Assembly: GCA_964410965.1 (NCBI GenBank)
Contig: CAYPIY010000001.1
Location: 248,001 to 312,000 of the forward strand
From: JBBIRG01 sp964410965
GTDB lineage: Bacteria; CLD3; SB21; JBBIRG01
Direction: 5' to 3'
Length of the DNA: 64,000 nt
Positions 1 through 8,079 of this stretch are shown one piece after another. The notes under the pieces were generated by a model, which was not told the origin of the DNA, ran no database searches, and saw only the letters and a list, made by a program, of their open reading frames with translations. Position 1 is the first letter of the stretch; the number at the start of each line of letters is the position of its first letter. The translations under genes and the position numbers were made by a program.

Positions 1-361
1 AATACAGAACGGATTGATTCTGCAAGCCGTCATTTTTATAATAGAAATAATAATTGCCGCGTTTGAAAGGAGAACCGTATCTCGGATAGTTCCACATTTC
101 TTCCATTCTTTTTTTGATCGCGTTTCTGGATGGAATTTTATCCAGGTAATCGCGCGTGACTTTATTTTGTTCCTTCGTCCAGGCTATCACTTCCGAGGCG
201 GTATCCTGCTCGAGCCAGCGATAGGGATCGGCGATTTTAGTTCCGAAATAATCGTCTGTGACGTCTGATTTTTTTGTTACCGGATACTGAATGGTTTCCT
301 GGGCCTGAATTGCTGTGAAACAAAAAAATAACACGCTTGATAAATAAAGGAACGTCTTCAT
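1..361 (-). CDS. Prolyl oligopeptidase (S9A), N-terminal part, cut by window edge
   Basis: The frame is read on the minus strand from an ATG at 361 and stays open to base 1, so only about 120 N-terminal residues are present. A signal peptide (MKTFLYLSSVLFFCFTAIQA) is followed by the hallmark start of the prolyl oligopeptidase propeller: YPVTKKSDVTDDYFG, then KIADPYRWLEQD. The spacing of DDYFG, DPYRWLE and the later NYPRYG/YYFYYKN segments fits the family, which cleaves proline-containing peptides. The catalytic Ser-Asp-His domain would lie beyond the left edge. A good ribosome site (GGAGAAAG) precedes the ATG. The signal peptide implies export to the periplasm or outside. Family assignment is firm; substrate is unknown. 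Confidence 0.85.
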   Translation of the reverse strand, partial: MKTFLYLSSVLFFCFTAIQAQETIQYPVTKKSDVTDDYFGTKIADPYRWLEQDTASEVIAWTKEQNKVTRDYLDKIPSRNAIKKRMEEMWNYPRYGSPFKRGNYYFYYKNDGLQNQSVLY

Positions 362-633
362 ATTCTTTCTCCGTTTTATTAATTATATTTCTTTCAAACA
401 TTGAAGGTCTGGTCTAAAAAAAATGTATGACTGAATTATTAAGCAGTTTTACTTTGCTTGCTTATCGGGTTGCCTCACTTTTGTGTCATTTCGACCGAAG
501 GGAGAAATCTTGTGTTAATAATTTCATATTTTTTACGTTTTGCATTTGTGGGCAATTTTATACTTTGTGACTGAACCCGATAAACACTTTACTTTATATT
601 CAAATCAGCAGACCCTCAAGGCTTATTGGCAGT
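362..633. other. Intergenic region with a single repeat-like segment
   Basis: No gene is visible between the prolyl oligopeptidase start and the aldo/keto reductase stop. At 484-510 lies a segment beginning TGTCATTTCGACCGAAGGG that resembles, from memory, a short dispersed intergenic motif seen in Bacteroidetes genomes. No second copy was found in this window, so calling it a repeat rests on recollection only. Confidence 0.3.
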
Positions 634-1467
634 CTAGGGCTCGTTCGTGGGATCCCACGTACAACGCCAGTTTTCGTTTAAAGCGTCGATTCTGTTCATA
701 TCGTCATCGGTAAATGAAAAATCAAACACGTCCGCATTTTCGGTAATCCGCTTCGGGTCGGATGATTTCGGCAGAACGACGGCGCCGTGTTGAAGAACCC
801 AGCGTATCATGATCTGGGCGGCTGATTTATAATATTTCGCGGAAACCTCTTTAAGGGCCGGCTCATTCAGCCTGATTCCTTTCGTCAGGGGACTGTACGA
901 TTCTAAAATAATTTTATTCTCCCGGCAGAATTCCAGAAGTTTTTTCTGGTACAGGAAAGGGTGGAATTCGACCTGGTTGACCATCGGCTTGATCCGGCAG
1001 TGACCGAGCAGTTCCTCAAGATGCCTGACGGTGTAATTGCTGACGCCGACAGCGCGGCATTTGCCTTCATCATAGAGCGTTTCCAGCGCGCGCCAGCTGT
1101 CTTTGCGCAGGCCCGGTTCCGGCCAGTGAATGAGGTATAAATCGACGGGGCCGATGTTAAGTTTCCTGGAGCTTTCGTTGAACGCACGAATGGCTTTATC
1201 GTAACCGTGATCGTCGTTCCATAATTTGGTCGTGACGAAAATCTGATCTCTCGGGATGCCGGATTCGCGCACCGCCGCGCCGACGTTTTTTTCGTTTCCG
1301 TAAAACGCCGCGGTATCGATATGCCGGTAACCCGTTTTGAGCGCGTGCAGGCAGGCTTTCTTCGTCTCTCCCCCGTCGCGCATCTGCCATACGCCCAGCC
1401 CGAGCACGGGGATGGACAAATTGTTATAAAGTTTTAATGTACTTCTTGATGATAGTTTGTTTTCCAT
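634..1467 (-). CDS. Aldo/keto reductase (2,5-diketo-gluconate reductase-like)
   Basis: A 277-residue cytosolic NAD(P)H-dependent oxidoreductase of the AKR superfamily, the usual length for the family. The catalytic tetrad is visible: Asp51 and Tyr56 in DTAAFYG, Lys81 in TTKLW, and His114 in YLIHWP. The GVSNYT segment and the C-terminal coenzyme-binding stretch (VLPKSSDPKRITEN) are also present. Such enzymes reduce aldehydes and ketosugars; the natural substrate cannot be read from sequence. The gene stands alone and is moderate in G+C, unlike the AT-rich genes upstream of it. No strong ribosome site is seen before the ATG. Confidence 0.93.
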   Translation of the reverse strand: MENKLSSRSTLKLYNNLSIPVLGLGVWQMRDGGETKKACLHALKTGYRHIDTAAFYGNEKNVGAAVRESGIPRDQIFVTTKLWNDDHGYDKAIRAFNESSRKLNIGPVDLYLIHWPEPGLRKDSWRALETLYDEGKCRAVGVSNYTVRHLEELLGHCRIKPMVNQVEFHPFLYQKKLLEFCRENKIILESYSPLTKGIRLNEPALKEVSAKYYKSAAQIMIRWVLQHGAVVLPKSSDPKRITENADVFDFSFTDDDMNRIDALNENWRCTWDPTNEP

Positions 1468-1663
1468 GTTTTCACTGTGTTTTTACAAATAAACCGATAA
1501 TCCGAACCTAACGTTTTGTTCGCCGAATCCATAGCCGAATGTTTTCTTTTTTCATTTATTCCTATAGGACGAACTTAAGTTTGTCCGATGTATCTCTTTC
1601 TAAGCGTCAAATCAAAAAAATTACAAATAAATAGTGGGTGTAACTTTCCTGACCGAGGTTTTT

Positions 1664-2644
1664 TCACCCTTCAAATTCTGTTGGAATGTGAAATAATTTT
1701 TGTTCGGTAATTTTAACTTTTGTTTCAGGTAATTTGGAACTCAAAGTTAACATTCTATCAGTAACAGAAATATGTTCACCTTCCGGATACTGTAAATATA
1801 TTTTTTTGAGGTTTGACATCTTATTTAAAATTATTTTATCAATTTCTCGATTAAAATAAGGAAAAGAATAACCTATTATAACCAAGATATCAATATTTTC
1901 TAAAAAAGCTAAGTTATTTAATAAGGACTTAAGCGTATAATCTTCCCAAGCAAATCGTATATCTGGATCCGAGAGATCATCGGTCATGTATTCTTGAAAT
2001 AATTTAATACCGATTTCCCATAACTTATCCCCTTGTAAGCGCCAGACAGCTCTGAATTCGTCACCAATATGTCCAGCTTGAGTTGTACCGCAATATCCAT
2101 TGATTCTATATAAGCGGTTTTTAAGGCTTAATGTGAGTTCATTCATTACATCATCATCATTTTCACAGAAATCGAAAAAAGATTTTTCAAGCTGGTTATC
2201 GTAATTCCATGATAAAAAGAATATGGATTCCGGAATTTTAATTTTATTACCAACCCGTTTGAGTATTGATGCGAAAAAACTGTCATAACGTTTATCAACA
2301 GGCAATTGCCCTTGTATAATAATTAAAAATACTGATAATACAGCTTTCAATTTTTTTAAATTCTCATAATCCATTTTTAAAAATAATTTTTTTGCAAATG
2401 TATCTATCGAGGCGTGATTTGACGATCCTTGAATTAACCATCGTGTTGCATTTGCTAAATCATATCTATATGAGTCCCAAACTGGATTATTTGCTTTTAT
2501 AGGTTCGCTATAAAGATCATCTTTTGGGCCTGAGCGTTCTAACTGTTCAACGAATAACGATAAACCTTTCTCAAATTCTTTGACTAAAGGTACCACTTCA
2601 CAGCTTGCGCCAGCGCCTAAGAAATACAATATTTTTTCTGCCAT
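1664..2644 (-). CDS. SIR2-like domain protein, candidate defence effector
   Basis: A 326-residue protein with the layout of the SIR2-like NAD-binding domain. The N-terminus has the nucleotide loop FLGAGAS (8-14), a central SWNYDNQLEKSF segment (Asn147-Asp149) matches the SIR2 TNYD motif, and IDILVIIGYSFPYFNREID (251-269) matches the late SIR2 strand-plus-GxS element. Where catalytic sirtuins and many SIR2-like proteins have the His-Gly pair, this protein reads RLYRINGYCG, with Asn182. Known SIR2-like defence proteins deplete NAD during phage infection; that role here is inference. It follows the HEPN-like gene by 32 bases and both are extremely AT-rich, so they likely form one transferred operon. 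Confidence 0.72.
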   Translation of the reverse strand: MAEKILYFLGAGASCEVVPLVKEFEKGLSLFVEQLERSGPKDDLYSEPIKANNPVWDSYRYDLANATRWLIQGSSNHASIDTFAKKLFLKMDYENLKKLKAVLSVFLIIIQGQLPVDKRYDSFFASILKRVGNKIKIPESIFFLSWNYDNQLEKSFFDFCENDDDVMNELTLSLKNRLYRINGYCGTTQAGHIGDEFRAVWRLQGDKLWEIGIKLFQEYMTDDLSDPDIRFAWEDYTLKSLLNNLAFLENIDILVIIGYSFPYFNREIDKIILNKMSNLKKIYLQYPEGEHISVTDRMLTLSSKLPETKVKITEQKLFHIPTEFEG

Positions 2645-2676
2645 AAGAAATTATTTACTTTAATAGATATTATTTA

Positions 2677-3666
2677 TCAAAATTTCAATAAATATTGTGA
2701 AAGTCCAATTTTAACAGTTTTAACAAAAATCTCAGGCCATTCATGAACACTCAAGGTTGTTACATTTTTAATAGTGTGTATTTGGTAATTTATATGCCAA
2801 GCAATATTTATATTTTTATCAATATCTTCAGGAAAATTTAATGAACCGGGAATGTACTGGGCTTGATGCGTGTAGTTGTTTCGTAAATCATATAAATATG
2901 AAATTTTCCTGTCTCCTGTTATTTCTTTAGTCTCAAAATTAGGATGATTTGACATAATATTTACTTTAAATGAATTCAATAATTCACTTCTTGCATGAAC
3001 AGGTAATAACGAATTAATAAAACTATAAAAGGATTTTCTCATACTATACATATTCAAATATTCCTGATACAAACGTAGAGCGTTTTTAAAGCAATTTTCA
3101 CTTTCAATTTCATGTTTCTTATTATTTTTGATATTAATATCAAGCCAATTTTTAAAATCTATATATTTTTCATTATGACCTAGCAGATCAAAACAGGTCA
3201 ACATTAAATATGTGACCAAAGGTTCATATTGAGTAAATAAAGTATTTTTTACATTTTTCAAACTACTGCATAATTCCAATCTATCTAATACGGCGTAAAT
3301 ATTGCCTGTTTTTGTACCAGCGAATTTCTGATGACCAATATTTGATATGTATTCAACTTCTTGGGTTAAATCTATTACTTTCTTATTAATAGTATCTGAA
3401 TCAATGAATTCCTTTAGATGGTTGTTCAATTTTAATACCAATGATTGATCTGGTTGTCTTGGTTTCTGTAAAACGACATATTTATCTTTAGTTATCCAAG
3501 TGATTATACATTTTATTGTGTTTGCTTCGAAATTAGGAAAAAAATGAATTGGAACATTATTTTTATCAAATTTTACATATACGAATGAACCAACTTTTAA
3601 TTTACTTGAATTATATATTGCGGGGTAACAATCAATACCGAAACCAAATTTTACATTTACGTTCAT
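2677..3666 (-). CDS. HEPN-like hypothetical protein, partner of the SIR2-like gene
   Basis: A 329-residue protein not recognised as a whole. The first 80 or so residues look beta-rich (GSFVYVKF, CIITWI, YVVLQKP); the rest is mostly helical. Near residue 262 the segment LYDLRNNYTHQAQY contains Arg262-x4-His267, the Rx4-6H signature of HEPN ribonucleases, in the usual helix context. HEPN domains act as RNases in toxin-antitoxin and abortive infection systems; activity here is inferred. This is the first gene of a two-gene minus-strand unit; the SIR2-like gene follows. A window of 60 bases (3121-3180) has only 10 G or C, unlike flanking genes. No Shine-Dalgarno motif precedes the ATG. Confidence 0.55.
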   Translation of the reverse strand: MNVNVKFGFGIDCYPAIYNSSKLKVGSFVYVKFDKNNVPIHFFPNFEANTIKCIITWITKDKYVVLQKPRQPDQSLVLKLNNHLKEFIDSDTINKKVIDLTQEVEYISNIGHQKFAGTKTGNIYAVLDRLELCSSLKNVKNTLFTQYEPLVTYLMLTCFDLLGHNEKYIDFKNWLDINIKNNKKHEIESENCFKNALRLYQEYLNMYSMRKSFYSFINSLLPVHARSELLNSFKVNIMSNHPNFETKEITGDRKISYLYDLRNNYTHQAQYIPGSLNFPEDIDKNINIAWHINYQIHTIKNVTTLSVHEWPEIFVKTVKIGLSQYLLKF

Positions 3667-3704
3667 TACAAAATTTGCACTACATGTTTAATATTCATAA
3701 ATCC

Positions 3705-3748
3705 CCCCGCAGTCCATCCCCTTTTATCAGCGGAAACATCCTGCGGGG
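3705..3748 (-). terminator. Long-loop hairpin between the 119-aa gene and the HEPN-like gene
   Basis: CCCCGCAG at 3705-3712 pairs perfectly with CTGCGGGG at 3741-3748, leaving a 28-base loop. It lies just after the stop of the 119-aa gene and before the HEPN-like start on the minus strand, so it could terminate the former or attenuate the latter. There is no clear U tract, so factor-independent termination is uncertain. Confidence 0.4.
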
Positions 3749-3778
3749 TTGTTTCAAGTTAGAGAAGTGAGAGAAAAA

Positions 3779-4138
3779 TTATTTCTTCGGACGACCGGAG
3801 CCGGTTTTGTATTCCGTTTTCTTTTTTAAGCCCATGCTCTGGACTTCATTGGAACTCTTCCCGAATTGCGCGGAAACGGTGGTCTTGGAATCTAAGATAC
3901 CGTTGTGCAGTTCCCATTCACGGGCGCAGGCATTGTCGCGGTGCGACTGGTAGGACGTCCACGACTGAGTTTCGGCGTTTTGTTCGGTGAACATTTCGTC
4001 CCTCATCCGCTTCAGATTTTCCACGGTGAGTTCTTTCTTGAACGGGTTATAACCTTCGATTTTTTCCAAAGCCGCGAGGGCTTCCAAATCCGCTTGAATC
4101 ACGGACGGCGTTAAACGCCGCGTTTCGTTCTTTGCCAT
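3779..4138 (-). CDS. Conserved small hypothetical protein (RRLTPS...AQFG)
   Basis: A 119-residue, charged, helical protein. The ATG at 4138 is chosen because AAGGAG sits nine bases before it; an upstream TTG in frame is less likely. The N-terminal NETRRLTPSVIQADLEALAALE, the central MRDEMFTEQNAETQSW and the C-terminal AQFGKSSNEVQSMGLKKKTEYK resemble a conserved family of unknown function that I recall from Bacteroidetes and Ignavibacteria, often predicted as coiled coil. No catalytic motif is visible and the lysine-rich tail could bind nucleic acid. Base composition is host-like (29 of 60 G+C at 3841-3900), unlike the adjacent SIR2/HEPN-like pair. The phased 21-bp repeat array lies directly upstream. 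Confidence 0.7.
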   Translation of the reverse strand: MAKNETRRLTPSVIQADLEALAALEKIEGYNPFKKELTVENLKRMRDEMFTEQNAETQSWTSYQSHRDNACAREWELHNGILDSKTTVSAQFGKSSNEVQSMGLKKKTEYKTGSGRPKK

Positions 4139-4276
4139 AGACAATTCTCCTTAATTTAAGTGGATGATTAGGTTAGTAAATATTAGGGCATAAAAATCTG
4201 ATTTAAATATAAACATATCTTTATTTAATATGATTTTATCTTACATTCCGCCTTATAAGTCTTTTAGTATTATAAT

Positions 4277-4570
4277 ATTATCTTATATGCGCACCTGAAT
4301 ATAAGATATACCTATGGTAATATATTATATTCATACTATTATATATTATATGCAAAGCGTTATATGTTATATTCATGACTTTATATTAGATATGTATGAT
4401 AATATATACCATATTCACAACTTTATATAAAATATTCAGCACTGAATATATGATATTCATAATCGCATATAAGATATTTACCCGTGAATATATTATATCC
4501 GATACTGCATATAGTAGTTATTTATTTGAATATAATATATTTGTATTAAAATATATTATATTTGAACCTG
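4277..4570. repeat. Array of about fourteen 21-bp ATAT-N3-ATAT repeats
   Basis: Fourteen consecutive 21-base units starting at 4277, 4298, 4319, 4340 and so on up to 4550 share an 11-bp dyad core ATAT-N3-ATAT followed by a variable 9-10 base segment. Twelve units have the exact core; the units at 4277 and 4508 deviate. There are no spacers, and the variable segments differ between units. Twenty-one bases is two helical turns, so every core faces the same side of the duplex. The array lies upstream of the 119-aa gene and downstream of the subtilase terminator. A 62-codon ORF across it is an artefact of the period being divisible by three. Confidence 0.85.
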
Positions 4571-4603
4571 AATCTCTTATTTAATACTTTGCATACCGTA
4601 TAT

Positions 4604-4643
4604 TAAAAAATAGCCTCTGTCAAATTTGGTCGGCAGAGGCTAT
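4604..4643 (-). terminator. Rho-independent terminator of the subtilase gene
   Basis: ATAGCCTCTG (4610-4619) and CAGAGGCTAT (4634-4643) form a perfect 10-bp stem with a 14-base loop. On the minus strand the stem is followed by a run of six T (4605-4610 read in reverse). It begins 15 bases after the stop codon of the minus-strand subtilase gene. Confidence 0.9.
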
Positions 4644-4658
4644 ATTGTTTATCGAATA

Positions 4659-7600
4659 TTATTTAATCAGCAACATCTTTCGGACCGATTTATAATCCTT
4701 TGCCGTCATCCTGTAAATATAAATTCCCGATGACAAGCCCGAAGCGTTCCAGGTTACTTTATATCTGCCCTGGGCATGATTATCACTGACAAGCGTTGCG
4801 ACTTCGCGTCCGAGTACGTCGTAAACTTTAACCGTTACAAGTCCCTGGTGCGGTACGGCGTATTCAATCGTCGTCGAGGGATTGAACGGATTGGGATAAT
4901 TGGCGTTCAATTCAAATGTCGTCGGTAATGCGGAGCCTGATAATAATTCTTTCTGTATAGACTTGCCCGCCATGCCTTTGTTTTCACCTACGCCGGGACG
5001 TAAATAATAACCGTCGGTTTCAATCACATAATCGCGCATCCACCCCGCTTTGACATTGCCGCCGGTATTGAAGATTAAAGTTATGAAACCGTTCGTATCC
5101 AATTCGGCATAGTCCTTATCGATGTTTTTCAGTTGCTGTTTTATATTTCCATAGACTGAATGATCAGCGGTATCAAGATTTAATTCCTTTTTTTCATATC
5201 CGCCGTAAAGAATAGGTGTGATTGCCGCGTATTGCATATCATAATCGCGTCGCCAATCGATATTCAGGCTGTCGAGCGATGTAAGGCGGCTCAACGGAAC
5301 GATGACAACGGATTGTTTTTCGCGCCGCGCGAAACCTCGTTGGAATGTATTTTCCGCAGATTCGTTTCCCTCAATCGTTCCGGCGATTTCTTTCGGTGGA
5401 TCGATAGGGTCGATAACTACTCCTTCTGTATTCAAAATCACCGCGACGCTGTCCGCGGCGCCTTCGGCGTTAAGCGATTTCAGAAAGTTTTTGAAATCAA
5501 ACGATTTGGCGTTGAAATTCATGAATAAACGATCATTGGAAACTCCTTCCACGCCGGGACTCTTCAGATTATACCGAATCAAATCAGTAACGTCTTTATC
5601 ATTAAGCAATGCGTTCGATGAAGAAACGACGCCGGTCGGCAGATATACCACGATATCATTATTTTCCGTGACCCCGATTTCCGATCCCGCGGGATGATCT
5701 ACCGAGAATAATTTGATCCGGTCGAAATAACTGTGATCGCGGTTCAATTCTAAAATCTTAAAATAAAGTTTGTTTTTATCCGCGATGGGTTTGACGTTCA
5801 GCTTATAAACATCTTTGATGTCCTTGCCTGTATTGCCTTCAAATTCGGAGCGATGCAGCATATTGTTATCCATAACATACCCGTTATCCGTATTCACGAA
5901 CAAGAACGGACATCCGCCGCCGGAAGTACTATATGAAACAGCGTATTCTAAAGAATCTAAGCCCCACATACTGGAAATAATACAACGTAACTTAAATGTA
6001 GGTATGAACTCAACTTTTTCATTACTTCCTCTATAGTCATTATCAACCATTACACTTTTATTTGTTAGATTAAAAATGTGAATATAATCCGGTTTATTAA
6101 TCGATTTCCATTCAAAAGTCATAATTTGATCGGCATTTGTATTACATGTAACGTACCCTGTCTGTCCGGGATATATTATTTCTATGTTTTGTTGAATATT
6201 GACTATTTTTGATGGCTCTGAAAGAACGGTATAAGCAAAAACCGCTTGATTTTTATCTGTAATAGGGTACCATGAATATGGCCCAGCGATACTATTGTCG
6301 CTTAATTGATATATATAAGATCGTATGACTGCACTGGTATTTGTTACGGTACCTGGCACAACCTCACAAAAAGGCATACCAAAATGATAATTTTGTCCAT
6401 ACTCATTTTGTTCATCTTTTTGCCAACAGTTTGATCCAATTCCTCTTCCCCATACTTTAGGGTTTATTGAATGTGGAAATGTTACCGTTTTTCGTATTTC
6501 ATATCTCCATCCCCAATACATTCTGTCAGTAAGTCCATCAGCGCCAAGAAAATTAAAATATGTATACGGCGATTCTGAGTAATAACTGCTTCCTGTACTT
6601 GTATAATATGTAATGATATTATTCTTAACCATATCCAACGCTTTTTTGGCATTAACACGACCGTAACCTGTATAAATATCCCATCCAATTGTTGATGGCC
6701 AAATAGTAATGTCATCAGTTGTCATCTGAATAATCTGGACTATATCATCATTATATAATGTTGGTTTGTATCCTTTTAATAAAGATGCAATTCCTGAAAC
6801 TATAGGTGTTGAAAATGATGTTCCAGACCAAGGACCATATGATCCATCTTCCCAAATAGACATAATACTTTGTCCTGGTGCTACAACATCGAGGTGATCA
6901 CCATAAGTTGATGTTACAAGTCTATTATCTGTATTTGTCGTAGCACCAACTGCCATTATTCCAGTATTATAAGCGGCAGGATAGTATTTACCTACGGCAC
7001 CACTTTTTCCTGTGGCTGCACATGAAACTTTATTCTTTTTATATGAATAAGCTATCGCTTGCCTTAATGTTACATTATAATCACCAGGGTCTGTCATCCA
7101 ACTGTGATTCATAACTTTTACATTCGTATTATTTGACGCAGAAACAATCTTATCATATACTACTTGTGCACCTTGGTTATCAATCCTTTTTGCTAATAAT
7201 TTTGTATTCCAATCAACGCCGGAGATTCCTATGTCATTATTTGTTTTCGCACCAGCAACTGCAGCTGTTGCTGTGCCGTGCCCGTACCAACCTGTTCCAT
7301 TATCACCTGTAACTTTACCATTTAGATCTTCATGGTTTTTATCTATTCCTCCGTCAAAAAAAGCTATAATGTTACTTGAGTTACCAGTATATATATCCCA
7401 CGCTTCATCAGCATCGACATCAACATCTACAGTTCCTCCATTCAAACCAGTATTTTTTAATGCCCATTGTTGCCCAAACAAATTATCATCAGGTATTCCT
7501 AATGGAATTGCTATGAAATTTTTTTCAGCATAAATAACATCTTTACATTCAATTAAATCTCTAATTATTGAGTTTTGATCATTTTTTGAATTAAGTTTAA

Positions 7601-7919
7601 TGATAAAAATTTTTGATAAATTAGGTAATTTAATAACATTATTAAATTCATCATATCCATTAGTGTCCGATTCAATGAAATGTGAAAAAGCAGGATAAAT
7701 ATTAAAAACTGGTATATTGTATTTCGATAACAACCCATTTAAATCTGTAGAAATGGTTATGGAATTATCATCATTTAATATTATACCAGATTTAAAATAA
7801 ACAATAATTTCATAATTTGTTGATGTATCAACATTTTGGCTGACCGATAATTTTTGACACATAAAAACATTTAAAATAAGTAATTGCCACCATACGCCCA
7901 TATAAAAAAATTTTTTCAT
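4659..7919 (-). CDS. Secreted subtilisin-like protease with C-terminal sorting module
   Basis: A 1086-residue exported protein. After a signal peptide (about 1-28) and a prodomain-like region comes an S8 peptidase domain: Asp189 in AFFDGGID, His214 in YGHGTATAA and Ser368 in WSGTSFSTP. The oxyanion-hole Asn normally found in AAGNSG is replaced: the segment reads AATGKSG with Lys305, confirmed in the DNA as AAA. From residue 667 (CPFLFVNTDNGYVMDNN) a different module begins, and the last 90 residues (NYPNPFNPSTTIEYAVP ... GIYIYRM) form the FlgD-like/Por-type sorting domain. The 5' part of the gene is much more AT-rich than the 3' part. The gene stands alone and ends at a strong terminator. Role is probably extracellular protein degradation, if active. 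Confidence 0.9.
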   Translation of the reverse strand: MKKFFYMGVWWQLLILNVFMCQKLSVSQNVDTSTNYEIIVYFKSGIILNDDNSITISTDLNGLLSKYNIPVFNIYPAFSHFIESDTNGYDEFNNVIKLPNLSKIFIIKLNSKNDQNSIIRDLIECKDVIYAEKNFIAIPLGIPDDNLFGQQWALKNTGLNGGTVDVDVDADEAWDIYTGNSSNIIAFFDGGIDKNHEDLNGKVTGDNGTGWYGHGTATAAVAGAKTNNDIGISGVDWNTKLLAKRIDNQGAQVVYDKIVSASNNTNVKVMNHSWMTDPGDYNVTLRQAIAYSYKKNKVSCAATGKSGAVGKYYPAAYNTGIMAVGATTNTDNRLVTSTYGDHLDVVAPGQSIMSIWEDGSYGPWSGTSFSTPIVSGIASLLKGYKPTLYNDDIVQIIQMTTDDITIWPSTIGWDIYTGYGRVNAKKALDMVKNNIITYYTSTGSSYYSESPYTYFNFLGADGLTDRMYWGWRYEIRKTVTFPHSINPKVWGRGIGSNCWQKDEQNEYGQNYHFGMPFCEVVPGTVTNTSAVIRSYIYQLSDNSIAGPYSWYPITDKNQAVFAYTVLSEPSKIVNIQQNIEIIYPGQTGYVTCNTNADQIMTFEWKSINKPDYIHIFNLTNKSVMVDNDYRGSNEKVEFIPTFKLRCIISSMWGLDSLEYAVSYSTSGGGCPFLFVNTDNGYVMDNNMLHRSEFEGNTGKDIKDVYKLNVKPIADKNKLYFKILELNRDHSYFDRIKLFSVDHPAGSEIGVTENNDIVVYLPTGVVSSSNALLNDKDVTDLIRYNLKSPGVEGVSNDRLFMNFNAKSFDFKNFLKSLNAEGAADSVAVILNTEGVVIDPIDPPKEIAGTIEGNESAENTFQRGFARREKQSVVIVPLSRLTSLDSLNIDWRRDYDMQYAAITPILYGGYEKKELNLDTADHSVYGNIKQQLKNIDKDYAELDTNGFITLIFNTGGNVKAGWMRDYVIETDGYYLRPGVGENKGMAGKSIQKELLSGSALPTTFELNANYPNPFNPSTTIEYAVPHQGLVTVKVYDVLGREVATLVSDNHAQGRYKVTWNASGLSSGIYIYRMTAKDYKSVRKMLLIK

Positions 7920-8079
7920 AAAAACCCCAAAAATTGTTTGATGTTAGAAATTCATTTTATTAAATGTACAATAAGCCCTTGATGAATGTTACCATAGATA
8001 TTATGATCTTCAAATCAAAATCGTGGATAACCTCAAGGGTATTTTATAATTCAAGTCATATTGCTTCCTCCCAAAGAAA

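Noticed and set aside
14..268. 84-codon ORF on the plus strand
   Set aside because: It is the antisense shadow of the prolyl oligopeptidase N-terminus, whose minus-strand reading has a signal peptide and family motifs.
4277..4570. CRISPR array
   Set aside because: The conserved unit is 11 bp with 9-10 bp variable segments; there are no direct repeats of 24-40 bp with 30-bp spacers and no cas genes in the window.
4396..4584. 62-codon ORF with heptad-like YxIF repeats
   Set aside because: It is produced by the 21-bp DNA repeat, whose period is a multiple of three; there is no ribosome site and the conserved feature is the palindromic DNA core.
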